From Dipteris shenzhenensis (taxonomy: Eukaryota; Polypodiophyta; Polypodiopsida; Gleicheniales), in NCBI GenBank assembly GCA_047967505.1, contig CM106539.1: a stretch of DNA of 64,000 bases. One strand, 5' to 3'. Positions 55,820 through 64,000 of this stretch are shown here, piece by piece (position 1 is the first letter of the stretch; each line of letters opens with the position of its first letter). The notes under the pieces are model-generated. The model saw only the letters and a program-made list of their open reading frames with translations. It ran no database searches and was not told where the DNA came from. Position numbers and translations under genes: made by a program.

Positions 55820-56152
55820 GACCATAGTGAGTTGGAACATGCATGGGCTCCATGACTATGCTCGTAGTCAACCGCGATTCTTGATACTCCAGCAAGAGTT
55901 GCAGAGGTAGTGGTAGGGTGGACAGTGGACATCCTTTTGATTCAGGAGCATATGTTCTTAACATCAGACATCAGATGGCGACACCACCTTCTCTTAGGGA
56001 GAGGTTTGGAGGAGTGGTCCCTTGTAGTAGGATGGAGTGGAGGGCTCTGCATCTCAATCTCACAGACTTTAGCTCCAGAGGTCTACGATCGATGGGAAGT
56101 TTGGATGGGAATCAGGATGGGAGAGTCTAGGATTGGGATGCTAAACGTGTAT
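55820..56152 (+). pseudogene. LINE endonuclease (EN) domain, 5' part
   Basis: Across two frames the plus strand encodes WNMHGLHDYARSQPRFLIL (55829 on), TVDILLIQEHMF, RWRHHLLLGRGLEEWSLVVG and RIGMLNVY. This is the usual start of the APE-type endonuclease of plant L1 elements (SWN-RGL, DIL-IQEH, G-LNVYAP). The reading frame is cut at LNVY by the Copia insertion and resumes at 62063 with YAPA. Confidence 0.8.
56148..56152. other. Left target-site duplication of Copia A (TGTAT)
   Basis: TGTAT at 56148-56152 and again at 62063-62067, exactly flanking the TG...CA termini of the element. Confidence 0.95.
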
Positions 56153-56333
56153 TGAGAGTGCTCTCAACGGAAGCAAGAATGGAAGAAGGAGAGAGAGCGA
56201 GAGATAGAGACAGAGAGCCACACAAGTTTTGGTGGGTGCAGAACCACCCTAATCTTCTTTTTCATTCATTTATATATGTGTTTGAGTATTGTACATAACT
56301 GGGGTTAAGGCACAGTGACCTTTAACCCCCACA
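56153..56333 (-). repeat. 3' LTR of Copia A
   Basis: Element orientation: TGTGGGGGTTAAAGGTCACT to ...TTGAGAGCACTCTCA. Contains tatataaatg as the TATA box on the element strand (about 56268-56277) and a purine/pyrimidine-rich ctctctctcct tail. Short LTRs of this size are unusual but not rare in plant Copia. Confidence 0.95.
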
Positions 56334-56386
56334 ACCTCCCACTTAAAGGACAATGTGCCTTTAAGGGAGAACAACCAGTGAGCATA

Positions 56387-58138
56387 CTATCCAATGCCCA
56401 TCAATACACGACAATACTCAAACTGCTGACTAGGTAGACTCTTCGTCAGCATATCTGCAGGGTTATCATCTGTATGAACCGTGACAAGCTCTATGCGCTT
56501 GTCCTCAAGTACGTCCCTGATGAAATGGTACCTGACCTCAATGTGTTTGGTCTTTGCATGAAAGACTGGATTCCGTGCTAGCTGAATAGCACTCATGGAA
56601 TCACTATGCAATGTCGGTACACCTGTATGAATCCCCAAATCTCCCACTAGCCGATCAAGCCATATAGCCTCCTTGCAACCCTCTGTGGCTGCAACCTCTG
56701 TGGTAGACAAAGCAACACACTTTTGTGCACGAGACATCCACGACACTGCACCACCTGCAAAGGTGAACACATAATCAGAAGTGGATCTCCTACTATCCAC
56801 ATGCCCTGCATAGTCTGAATCTGTGTACCCAAGTACACGCATGTCTCCTTTACCAAAGCAAATGCACATCTCCTTGGTACCCTTCATGTACCTCATGATG
56901 CACTTAACTGCCTCCCAATGCCTCTTTCCTGGATTAGCCATATACCGGCTAACAACTCCCACTGCAAATGCAATGTCTGGTCTAGTAGCTATCATAGCAT
57001 ACATAAGACTCCCAACTGCTGATGCATAAGGAACCTTGGCCATCATGGCCCTCTCCTCATCTGATTTGGGACTATCTGTATGACTCAGTTTCACATATGG
57101 AGGCAATGGAGTACTCACTGCCTTCCCCCCCTCCATATTGAAACGTTGCAATACTTTTGTAACATACTCTTTTTGTGAAAGCCAAAGGAGTTTCCTACTC
57201 CGATCACGCGTGATGCGCATACCAAGAATATGACCTGCAAGTCCCAAATCCTTCATATCAAAGGCCTCATGCAACTTGGCCTTTAATGCATCTAGCTCAT
57301 AAGTGTTCTTGCTAGCCAATAGCATATCATCCACATATAGTGCCAGGATTATCAGGCTACTATCCTTAGCCCTTTTAGTGTAGAGGCAGTGATCAATTTC
57401 ACTCCTTCTAAAACCCTGGGACCGAATGAAAGCATCAAACTTCTGATACCATTCTCTAGGTGCTTGCTTAAGACCATAGAGACTCTTTTTCAGCTTGCAA
57501 ACTAAATGCTCTTTGCCCTTTTCTTCAAAGCCTTCCAGTTGCACCATGTAAATGTCCTCATGCAAATCCCCATGCAAGAAAGCTGTCTTGACATCCATTT
57601 GCATAAGCTCCATATCCTCTACTGCCACTAGTCCAAGCATGCATCTAAGTGTGGTCATCTTCACAACCGGAGAGAATATCTCATCAAAGTCCACACCCTT
57701 CTCTTGCTTGAACCCTTTAGCAACCAAACGGGCCTTGTAACTAGGCACATCATCACCTGTGACCTTCATTTTGTAGACCCATTTACATGGCAATGCTTTC
57801 TTTCCATGTGGCAAAGAAACCAAGTCCCAAGTCTTATTCTTCATAAGTGAACTCATCTCTGATTGCATAGCATACTCCCACTTGCGTTGATCCTCACGCA
57901 TCATAGCCTCTTTGTAGCAAGAAGGCTCCCCGCAATCAGTAAGCATCACATAGTCTACCCCTGGAACAAACCTATCAGGTGGTCTAGACACTCTAGATGA
58001 TCTTCTCAAGGGCATTTCAGCTTGCTGTCCCACCTGCATATCAGCCACATTTGGCTCATCATTTCCACCAATAGATGATCCATCATCTACCCTTGATTGT
58101 ATACCTGTGGGAGTACTTGGTTGTACCATTTCTTGCAC
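56387..58138 (-). CDS. Copia A pol C-part: reverse transcriptase and RNase H
   Basis: A 583-residue open frame. After a hydrophilic linker (PLRRSSRVSRPPDRFVPG) comes [61 protein letters not shown], and the catalytic box in ALYVDDMLLASKN. Then GSLMYAMIATRPDIAFAVGV and RNase H follow: VLGYTDSDYAGHVDSRRSTS, ALSTTEVAATEGCKEAIWL, LHSDSMSAIQLARNPVFHAK, and the terminal PADMLTKSLPSQQFEYCRVL. All expected acidic residues of RT (D, then DD) are present. It is joined in frame to the upstream integrase segment through a TAG at 58160-58162, so alone it starts mid-protein. Confidence 0.93.
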   Translation of the reverse strand: MQEMVQPSTPTGIQSRVDDGSSIGGNDEPNVADMQVGQQAEMPLRRSSRVSRPPDRFVPGVDYVMLTDCGEPSCYKEAMMREDQRKWEYAMQSEMSSLMKNKTWDLVSLPHGKKALPCKWVYKMKVTGDDVPSYKARLVAKGFKQEKGVDFDEIFSPVVKMTTLRCMLGLVAVEDMELMQMDVKTAFLHGDLHEDIYMVQLEGFEEKGKEHLVCKLKKSLYGLKQAPREWYQKFDAFIRSQGFRRSEIDHCLYTKRAKDSSLIILALYVDDMLLASKNTYELDALKAKLHEAFDMKDLGLAGHILGMRITRDRSRKLLWLSQKEYVTKVLQRFNMEGGKAVSTPLPPYVKLSHTDSPKSDEERAMMAKVPYASAVGSLMYAMIATRPDIAFAVGVVSRYMANPGKRHWEAVKCIMRYMKGTKEMCICFGKGDMRVLGYTDSDYAGHVDSRRSTSDYVFTFAGGAVSWMSRAQKCVALSTTEVAATEGCKEAIWLDRLVGDLGIHTGVPTLHSDSMSAIQLARNPVFHAKTKHIEVRYHFIRDVLEDKRIELVTVHTDDNPADMLTKSLPSQQFEYCRVLMGIG

Positions 58139-58159
58139 ATTTGGTGCATGGACAGCTTG

Positions 58160-58789
58160 CTATCTATCAACATATGCAGGTGGATTCACATCCTGGAAAG
58201 TGATTCTCCTCATTTCCACATCCCTCATGGGTGCCTTATGTATCTTCTTCTCATTGAAGACCACATCATGGCTGCGTATGATCTTCTTTGCTTCTGGATC
58301 CCAGAGACGATAGCCCATCTCTCCACTTTCACCATAACCTAGAAAGATGCATTTCCTAGACTTAGGATCTAGCTTCTTTCGAAGCTCTTTTGGCACATGT
58401 GCATATGCCTCACACCCAAATATACGCAAATGAGAGTAAGAGGGCTTCTTGCCACTCCATGCCTCTTCAGGAATACCACCATCCAAACTCTTACTAGGTG
58501 ATCTATTGATCACATGCACTGCAGTCTTCATTGCCTCAGCCCAAAAACCACCAGAAAGACTTGCATTGGAAAGCATGCATTGCAACCTTTCTTGAATGGT
58601 ACGGTTCATCTTTTCTGCAACTGGATTTTGCTCTGGAGTACGAGGGGATGTGAGCTCCCTCTTAATCCCACGTGTATCACAGAAATGCTGAAAGTCATGA
58701 GAGAGATACTCTCCACCATTGTCAGTTCGTAGGCATTTAAGCATTCTACCTGACTGATTCTCAACCAAGGCCAGCCATTTCTGAAATAC
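58160..58789 (-). CDS. Copia A integrase, core and C-part
   Basis: About 209 residues between the stops at 58790 and 58160. CLRTDNGGEYLSHDFQHFC holds the second catalytic Asp, and RTPEQNPVAEKMNRTIQE the Glu. Further on are FWAEAMKTAVHVINRSPSKS, RIFGCEAYAHVPKELRKKLD and KCIFLGYGESGEMGYRLWD, the usual integrase C-terminal GKGY-like region of Copia. Same frame as the segments on both sides. Confidence 0.9.
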   Translation of the reverse strand, partial: VFQKWLALVENQSGRMLKCLRTDNGGEYLSHDFQHFCDTRGIKRELTSPRTPEQNPVAEKMNRTIQERLQCMLSNASLSGGFWAEAMKTAVHVINRSPSKSLDGGIPEEAWSGKKPSYSHLRIFGCEAYAHVPKELRKKLDPKSRKCIFLGYGESGEMGYRLWDPEAKKIIRSHDVVFNEKKIHKAPMRDVEMRRITFQDVNPPAYVDR

Positions 58790-60442
58790 CTAGAATACAT
58801 CACTCTTCCGAGCTATAGCATAAGCCCACACTTTCCTAGTTGCATCATCAATGAATGTCACATAGTATTCAGCCCTGCCTAATGACCGTGTAGGCATGGG
58901 ACCACATACGTCTGAATGCACCAAATCAAGCATTTCAAACTCTTTCTTTCCCCTTCTTTTATGGGCTGATTTAGTTTGCTTCCCATAGAGACAATGCTCA
59001 CAAAATTCAAAATCAGAGAAACTCAAATGCGGTACATAACCCAAACGGCATAAGAGTTTCATTCCATTCTGGCTCATGTGCCCCAACCTGCAATGCCACA
59101 AAGAAGTGCTTGGCTGCTCAGTTATTGCAACAACATGATCAAATACCCCTGATACATGTAAGGGATACAAAGTCCCACACTTGGCACCCCTGGCCAAAAG
59201 CATAGAGCCCTTTTGAATTTTCCAACTTTGAAAGCCAAAAGTGGTGTGAAAACCAGCATCATCTAGCTGACCCACTAAAATAAGACTCTTGGTCAGCTTA
59301 GGCACATGTCTCACATGTTTCAAAACAAATGCAGACCCATTTGCAAAAGAAAACTTTATGTCACCTGCTCCCACTATGTCACATGCATAGTCATTTCCAA
59401 GATGCACACAACCTGTCTTTCCACTATCATAAGTGGAGAACCATTCCCTATGGGGAGTAACATGGAATGAAGCACCAGAATCCAAAATCCAATCCTGGGA
59501 ATATGCATCATCTGAAGTGGTAAGCAACTCTGCAGATAAACTAGACATGAAGAGAACATCATTGTCACTATCATGTGTGACTGCATTGATCTCCTCGATC
59601 TTCACTTTTCCTTTGTCCTCCCTTGGACTCTCTTCCTTTTGATTTGCACCCCAATTTGCATTCTTTTTCTTATCCTTTTGCTCTCTTTTCAGCTTGTAGC
59701 AATCCTTTTTCATATGGCCCTTCTTGCCACAATGGTAACACTCAATGTTCCGTGCCCTGGATTTACTACGAGACTTCCCTCTTTCTTGGGACTTCCCCCT
59801 GAACTGTGATCTGCCCCTTTGCACATTTAAGGCTGCATCCTGCTTGTTGCCATCCATAGACTTCCGTCTAATCTCCTCGGCCAACAAGCTACCCATAACA
59901 TCATCAAATTTCAGTACTCCACCAGGTGCAGAGTTACTGACAGCTGTACGGAAGGTATCCCATGAGGATGGCAATGAACATAAGAGAAATATTGCCTTAG
60001 TCTCCGCATCAAAATTCATTTTCTGAGCCTGAAGCTGGCTGAAAATAATATTGAATTCATTCAAGTGAGAAGCAATGGAGACCCCTTCCTTCATCTGTAG
60101 CTCAAACAACCTCTTCATGAGGTAAACTTTATTAGAGGCAGTTTCCTTCTCATAAGTGGCACACAGTTTCTTCCACAAATCTTCAGTAGTCTGCTCATTT
60201 ACTACTGTGAAATAAACTGACTCTGCAAGATGAAGTCTAATAGTAGACTTTGCTAATGCATCCAACTCATATCAATCATTCTCAGACATATTTGCAGGCT
60301 TAGCTTCAATCCCTGCCAAGGGTTTAATCTGCTTCTTTTGAATAAGCACATCCCTTATTTGTTCTTTCCATAAAGAAAAGTTTGTCCCATCAAACTTTTT
60401 AATGCTGAAAAACTCCTTTTCAGGCATGGAAGAGGATGCCAT
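58790..60442 (-). CDS. Copia A gag, protease and integrase N-part
   Basis: The start is taken at the ATG at 60442 (MASSSMPEKEFFSIKKFDG), the first Met in front of conserved gag sequence. A TGA at 60272-60274 interrupts gag after about 56 residues, and the remaining 491 codons are open. Gag: LDALAKSTIRLHLAES, LWKKLCATYEKETASNKVYL (UBN2-type capsid). Zinc knuckle: CYHCGKKGHMKKDC (about 59690-59735). Protease: DWILDSGASFHVTPHREWF, with DSG intact. Pre-integrase: LWHCRLGHMSQNGMKLL; zinc Cys pair FCEHCLYGKQTKSAHKR; first integrase Asp in LVHSDVCGPMPTRS; FIDDATRKVWAY. Ends at a TAG (58790-58792). Confidence 0.92.
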
Positions 60443-61867
60443 GATGCAAATGAAACAAAATCCCAAATGCTAGTCCCTGCAAGAGAGAATCACACCAAAT
60501 ACCAGGTGCACCCAAATGTGTATGCCACAATAGACTAAAATATCACAAAAGACTCAAAGCTCAAAGCATCAAAAGATGCATCTGACTCATGTGCATATAC
60601 TATGCATCCATATGAGCAAATCTGGCCCAAAAGAAAATGCCAATAAGTGCCAAATGACTCAAGCATAAACACTGTCCACTGGCATATGCATCAATAATGT
60701 CTCATCCAAGAGAGCATAGCACTATGAGTGCATCACTTGCAATGTTTCAAAGCCGTCCCTCAGCTTAAAATAGCATCCATGTGCAAAGCGTCCATAAAAA
60801 TAGCATCCCACAAGGCAATTTGGGCCTATCAGCGCATCCAACAAGGACCGCAATGCATCCAAATGGCCTATAAATCATCCACTGCAACCCAATGCATACC
60901 ACAAATGAGCGCACACTGCTCAAACTGCAACCAGAGTGATCTGCATAAGGTATGCTCAAGAAATCATAGTCCCACGGTAATGAGCGCTACTGAAAATAGA
61001 ACCTGAGATGCTTCAAAACATGGGCGCCATTGCATAATCGGACTCAGCAAGAAAATCTGCAAATATCTCTCTTCTGCCAGAACTCCAAAATCCCAACCGA
61101 TGAGTGAGAAATGGGAGTCAACACTTATCCACTGCCATGTGGCATAAATCTAAGGTTTCAAAACCTTAGAATGAAAAATGCATAACAGAGAGACGAAATC
61201 GAATACACAGAGATTCATAACTCTGAAAATCCTCCACCGAATCATGCAAGAACTGATAGGTAGGGGTTTTTGGGCATCCGGAACGCAATGGGACAGACGG
61301 TTTTGGAAACCGTGGCCTCAATCACTGGGTCCAACACACGGACTGAAAAACGTTTTTGGAAACAGAGCTATCTGTAAACGCCACCGGAGTGCGAATGATG
61401 AGCAACATAGAAGTTTTAGGACCTGCTGAGTCCACCGGAACTGACAGATCTGCAAATGGTTGCTCCAAACTTGAGTTCCAACACCCGGGCAAAAAACGCA
61501 GGAATTGACACAGTGAGTCAGAAATCCACTAAAATGATCCCAGATTCAAGAATGAAGGTGTTTCCAAGCTCCTGAAGTAATGTGGACACCAAAAGCAAGC
61601 AATAGTTGCCTCTACAAGTCAATACGGAGTCTCTGTCATCGAACGGAATAGGGAAAAGCTCAAAAAACGACTTTTTCTTTGAAAGCTCTTAACAGGCTCT
61701 CAAAACCACTTCGTAAAGCCAAAGTGACTTTTCCAAAGGTTCCTCCAAGGTCTCTGCACACTCGGATGCAAGTAAAGTCACCCACAAAGCTTCCCACAGA
61801 GCTTCTCCTTCCTCCCACAGAGCTGCTGAGCTTCAAGCATTCACGCACGCTCAGCTAGATCACCCGG
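60443..61867 (-). other. Copia A leader (5' UTR)
   Basis: About 1.4 kb between PBS and gag ATG, with no long frame. The 61060-61867 part matches, in inverted orientation, 63194-64000 of the second copy (shared ctcagcagctctgtgggagg and agtcactttgg blocks). Confidence 0.85.
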
Positions 61868-61879
61868 GCTCTGATACTA
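61868..61879 (-). other. PBS of Copia A
   Basis: On the element strand TAGTATCAGAGC, one base from TGGTATCAGAGC, which is intact in the sister copy at 63182. Confidence 0.9.
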
Positions 61880-61881
61880 GT

Positions 61882-62062
61882 TGAGAGTGCTCTCAACGGA
61901 AGCAAGAATGGAAGAAGGAGAGAGAGCGAGAGAGAGAGACAGAGAGCCACACAAGTTTTGGTGGGTGCAGAACCACCCTAATCTTCTTTTTCATTCATTT
62001 ATATATGTGTTTGAGTATTGTACATAACTGGGGTTAAGGCACAGTGACCTTTAACCCCCACA
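61882..62062 (-). repeat. 5' LTR of Copia A
   Basis: 181 bp, 180 of which match the 3' LTR by eye. The right target duplication TGTAT follows at 62063-62067. Confidence 0.95.
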
Positions 62063-63008
62063 TGTATGCCCCAGCGTGCAGATAGCACCACCTGACCTTT
62101 TGGAGGAGGCTATCAGAGTGTCTTTCGGATGTGACTCCTAGATTGTTGGAGGGGACTTCAACAACCTAGAGTTTGGGGAAGACAAGTAGAGCGGCGCCTC
62201 CTTCTTTGAGATGCCAGTAGTAGTAGAGCTTCTTAGCATCTAGGAGTAGTTCATTTTCATGATCAGTGGTGGTAGAGTCCCATGGCGAGAGCCAAATTTT
62301 AGCAGGATACCTGATAGACTTTAGTAGGATACCTGGCAGCCTCCTCTTCTCCTTCAGATAGAGGAGACATGATGGACTACTTGAAAGACTAGATTGTTTC
62401 TAGATTGGGGACTGGGCACTGCACAGAGGCGGATCTACCAAGATTCTGCCAGGTACCACGATGTTAGACCACTCTCCAATAGTACTTCACTTAGATCAGC
62501 CCCGCCGAGGTCTTCCCCAAAAGGGGGTCCGCATTCCAAAGCACCTCCTGCACAACGAGGAGATCCAACAGGTCATGGCATGGATTTGGGAGTAGTCACC
62601 GTGCAAGGGTTGGGCTTTGTGGGTGGCCAATGCAATCTAGAGGAGTACTAAGAGAAGTTGCAGACGCATGCCCTTAGGCGGAGGAGGACTCTTAAATAGC
62701 TCAAGTGGGCTTTGAGGATAGACCTCACCTCCATAGAGTGGGGATTCAGGTTCTCAGTGGCTTAGCGACAGGTTCGAGCGTGCTCGCCTTGAGCTTCAGA
62801 ACACAAAGATTTGGCAGGCTGAGTTCTCTTATCACTCCTCTCGGGCCATAGGAGATTCGTGAGTGGGGGAGTGAATTTGGCTTCAGATGGATACCGCAGG
62901 GCTAGACAATGAGATACCTCGGATGCCAGGTTGGTATTGACATTATAATAAAGTAGCAGCTCGCCCCAGTCCTTAAGAGTGTTCGGCATAGGCTTCTCTA
63001 CTAGAGCT
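62063..63008 (+). pseudogene. LINE endonuclease 3' part and inter-domain region
   Basis: Resumes the endonuclease: YAPACR at the junction, then IVGGDFNNLEFGEDK near 62137-62182 (the GDFN catalytic block of APE-type nucleases) and EMPVVVELLSI. Further on (62660-62870) are an Arg/Leu-rich stretch and LARLELQNTKIWQAEFSY with AIGDS, matching the segment between EN and RT in plant LINEs. Stops are frequent. RT is not reached because a second Copia begins at 63009. Confidence 0.75.
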
Positions 63009-63179
63009 TGTGGGGGTTAAAGGTCGCTGCGCCTTTACCCCGGTTATGTACAATACTCAAACACATATATAAATGAATGAAAAAGAAGATTAGGGTGGTT
63101 CTGCACCCACAAAAACTTGTGTGGCTCTCTATTTCTCTCTCTCCCTCTTCCGTTCTTGCTTCCGTTGAGAGCACTCTCA
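63009..63179 (+). repeat. 5' LTR of second Copia A copy
   Basis: TG...CA termini. Contains acacatatataaatgaatg (TATA box), gggtggttctgcacccac and ctctctatttctctctctcc. Followed by the PBS after two bases. Confidence 0.95.
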
Positions 63180-64000
63180 ACTGGTATCAGAGCTCGGGTG
63201 ATCTACCTGAGCATGCGTGAATGCCTAGAAGCTCAGCAGCTCTGTGGGAGGAAGGAGAAGCACTGTGGGAAGCTTTGTGGTGACTTTTCTTGCATCCGAG
63301 TGTGCAAAGACCTTGGAGGAACTTTTTGGAAAAGTCACTTTGGTTTTGCGAAGTGGTTTTGAGAGCCTATTAAGTGTTTTCAAAGAAAAAGTCGTTTTTT
63401 GAGCTTTTCCATGTTCCGTTCGATGACAGAGACTCTGTATTGACTTGTAGAGGCAACTATTGCTTGCTTTTGGTGTCCACTTCACTTCAAGAGCTTGGAA
63501 ACACCTTCATTCTTGAATCTGGGATCATTTCATTGGATTTCTGACTCACTGTGTCAGTTTCTGCGTTTTTTGGCCCGGGTGTTGGAACTCAAGTTTGGAG
63601 CAGCCATTTGCAGATCTGTCAGTTCCGGTGGACTCAGGAGGTCCTAAACCTTCTATGTTGTTCATCATTTGCACTCCGGTGAAGTTTACAAATAGCTCTG
63701 TTTCCAAAAAAGTTTTTCAGTCCGTGTTGGACCCAGTGATTGAGACCACGGTTTCCAAAACCGTCTGTCCCATTGCCTTCTAGACACCCAAAAACCCCTA
63801 CCTACCAGTTCTTACGTGATTCGGTGGAGGATTTTCAGAGTTATAGATCTCTGTGTATTCGATTTCGTCTCTCTGTTATGCATTTTTCATTCTAAGGTTT
63901 TGAAACCTTAGATTTATGCCACATGGTAGTGGCTAAGTGTTGACTCCCATTTCTCACTCATCGGTTGGGATTTTGGAGTTCGGGCAAAAGAGAGATATTT
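63009..64000 (+). mobile_element. Second Copia A copy, plus strand, cut by window end
   Basis: 5' LTR at 63009-63179 (TGTGGGGGTTAAAGGTCGCT to ...GAGAGCACTCTCA, 171 bp), PBS TGGTATCAGAGC at 63182-63193, then leader sequence closely matching the minus-strand copy at 61867-61060. Coding sequence lies beyond the window. Compared with the other LTRs it has several substitutions and a ~10-bp shorter purine/pyrimidine stretch, so it is a distinct insertion rather than a simple inverted duplicate. Confidence 0.93.

Larger units (their letters stand above)
56153..62062 (-). mobile_element. Nearly complete Ty1/Copia retrotransposon, family A
   Basis: 5910 bp on the minus strand. The two 181-bp LTRs (56153-56333 and 61882-62062) differ, by my reading, at one base (gagata/gagaga). 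Target duplication TGTAT on both sides. PBS TAGTATCAGAGC (61868-61879, one change from the initiator-Met consensus) lies two bases inside the 5' LTR. A purine-rich AAGTGGGAGGT on the element strand adjoins the 3' LTR at 56334-56344. The leader runs 61867-60443. A single gag-pol reading frame from 60442 to 56387 is interrupted by three stops (60272, 58790, 58160) but not by frameshifts. It could not make full pol itself but could be mobilised in trans. Confidence 0.95.

Noticed and set aside
1-64000. tRNA, rRNA, organellar or bacterial insert
   Set aside because: No cloverleaf, rRNA core sequence or dense intact gene run was seen; the tRNA-like matches are only retroelement primer sites.

Overview
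The window looks like nuclear DNA of a vascular plant with a large, repeat-rich genome, possibly a gymnosperm (inference). I see plant-type Ty3/Gypsy and Ty1/Copia retrotransposons, a plant-style LINE, a Helitron-type helicase module, many microsatellites, and one single-exon dirigent-family gene. There are no bacterial-style gene clusters, rRNA, tRNA or CRISPR features. Nearly all coding signal is transposon-derived, and most of it is broken by stops and frameshifts.

Layout. 1-4.1 kb: the end of a Gypsy LTR, a tRNA primer-binding site, a long C-rich leader and a decayed gag. 4.5-10.2 kb: a rearranged minus-strand Gypsy element with two ~1.05 kb LTRs, near-matching 5-bp target duplications, an integrase remnant, an unusual coiled-coil region downstream of integrase, and a near-perfect LTR palindrome. 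10.4-13.4 kb: a ~1.47 kb direct tandem duplication carrying CACTA-type terminal motifs. 15.1-20.4 kb: a plus-strand Gypsy pol with its 3' LTR. 20.4-25.2 kb: a Gypsy protease-RT fragment, then unrecognised ORFs with a 27-bp minisatellite. 25.25-28.24 kb: a decayed Copia (family A) with its 3' LTR. 28.4-30.2 kb: an unrecognised ORF and tandem repeats. 30.7-38.3 kb: Copia family C in two opposed pieces. 38.9-39.4 kb: the dirigent gene. 40.4-47.4 kb: two diverged tandem copies of a minus-strand module (beta-rich domain, DUF6570-like region, PIF1 helicase). 48.6-51.4 kb: a retroelement gag remnant and a Gypsy LTR with PBS. 52.6-63.0 kb: a LINE (ORF1, then endonuclease) interrupted by a nearly complete family A Copia on the minus strand (56153-62062; LTRs differ at one base in 181; TGTAT target duplication). 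63.0 kb to the end: a second family A Copia on the plus strand, in the same LINE.

The only likely host gene is the dirigent-like secreted protein. Copia family A is the most recently active element: its minus-strand copy needs few changes to explain its broken frames, whereas the 25 kb copy of the same family is much older. The most interesting unexplained structures are the duplicated helicase module (40.4-47.4 kb), the coiled-coil third ORF in the 4.5-10.2 kb Gypsy element, and the LTR palindrome at 9.0-9.3 kb.
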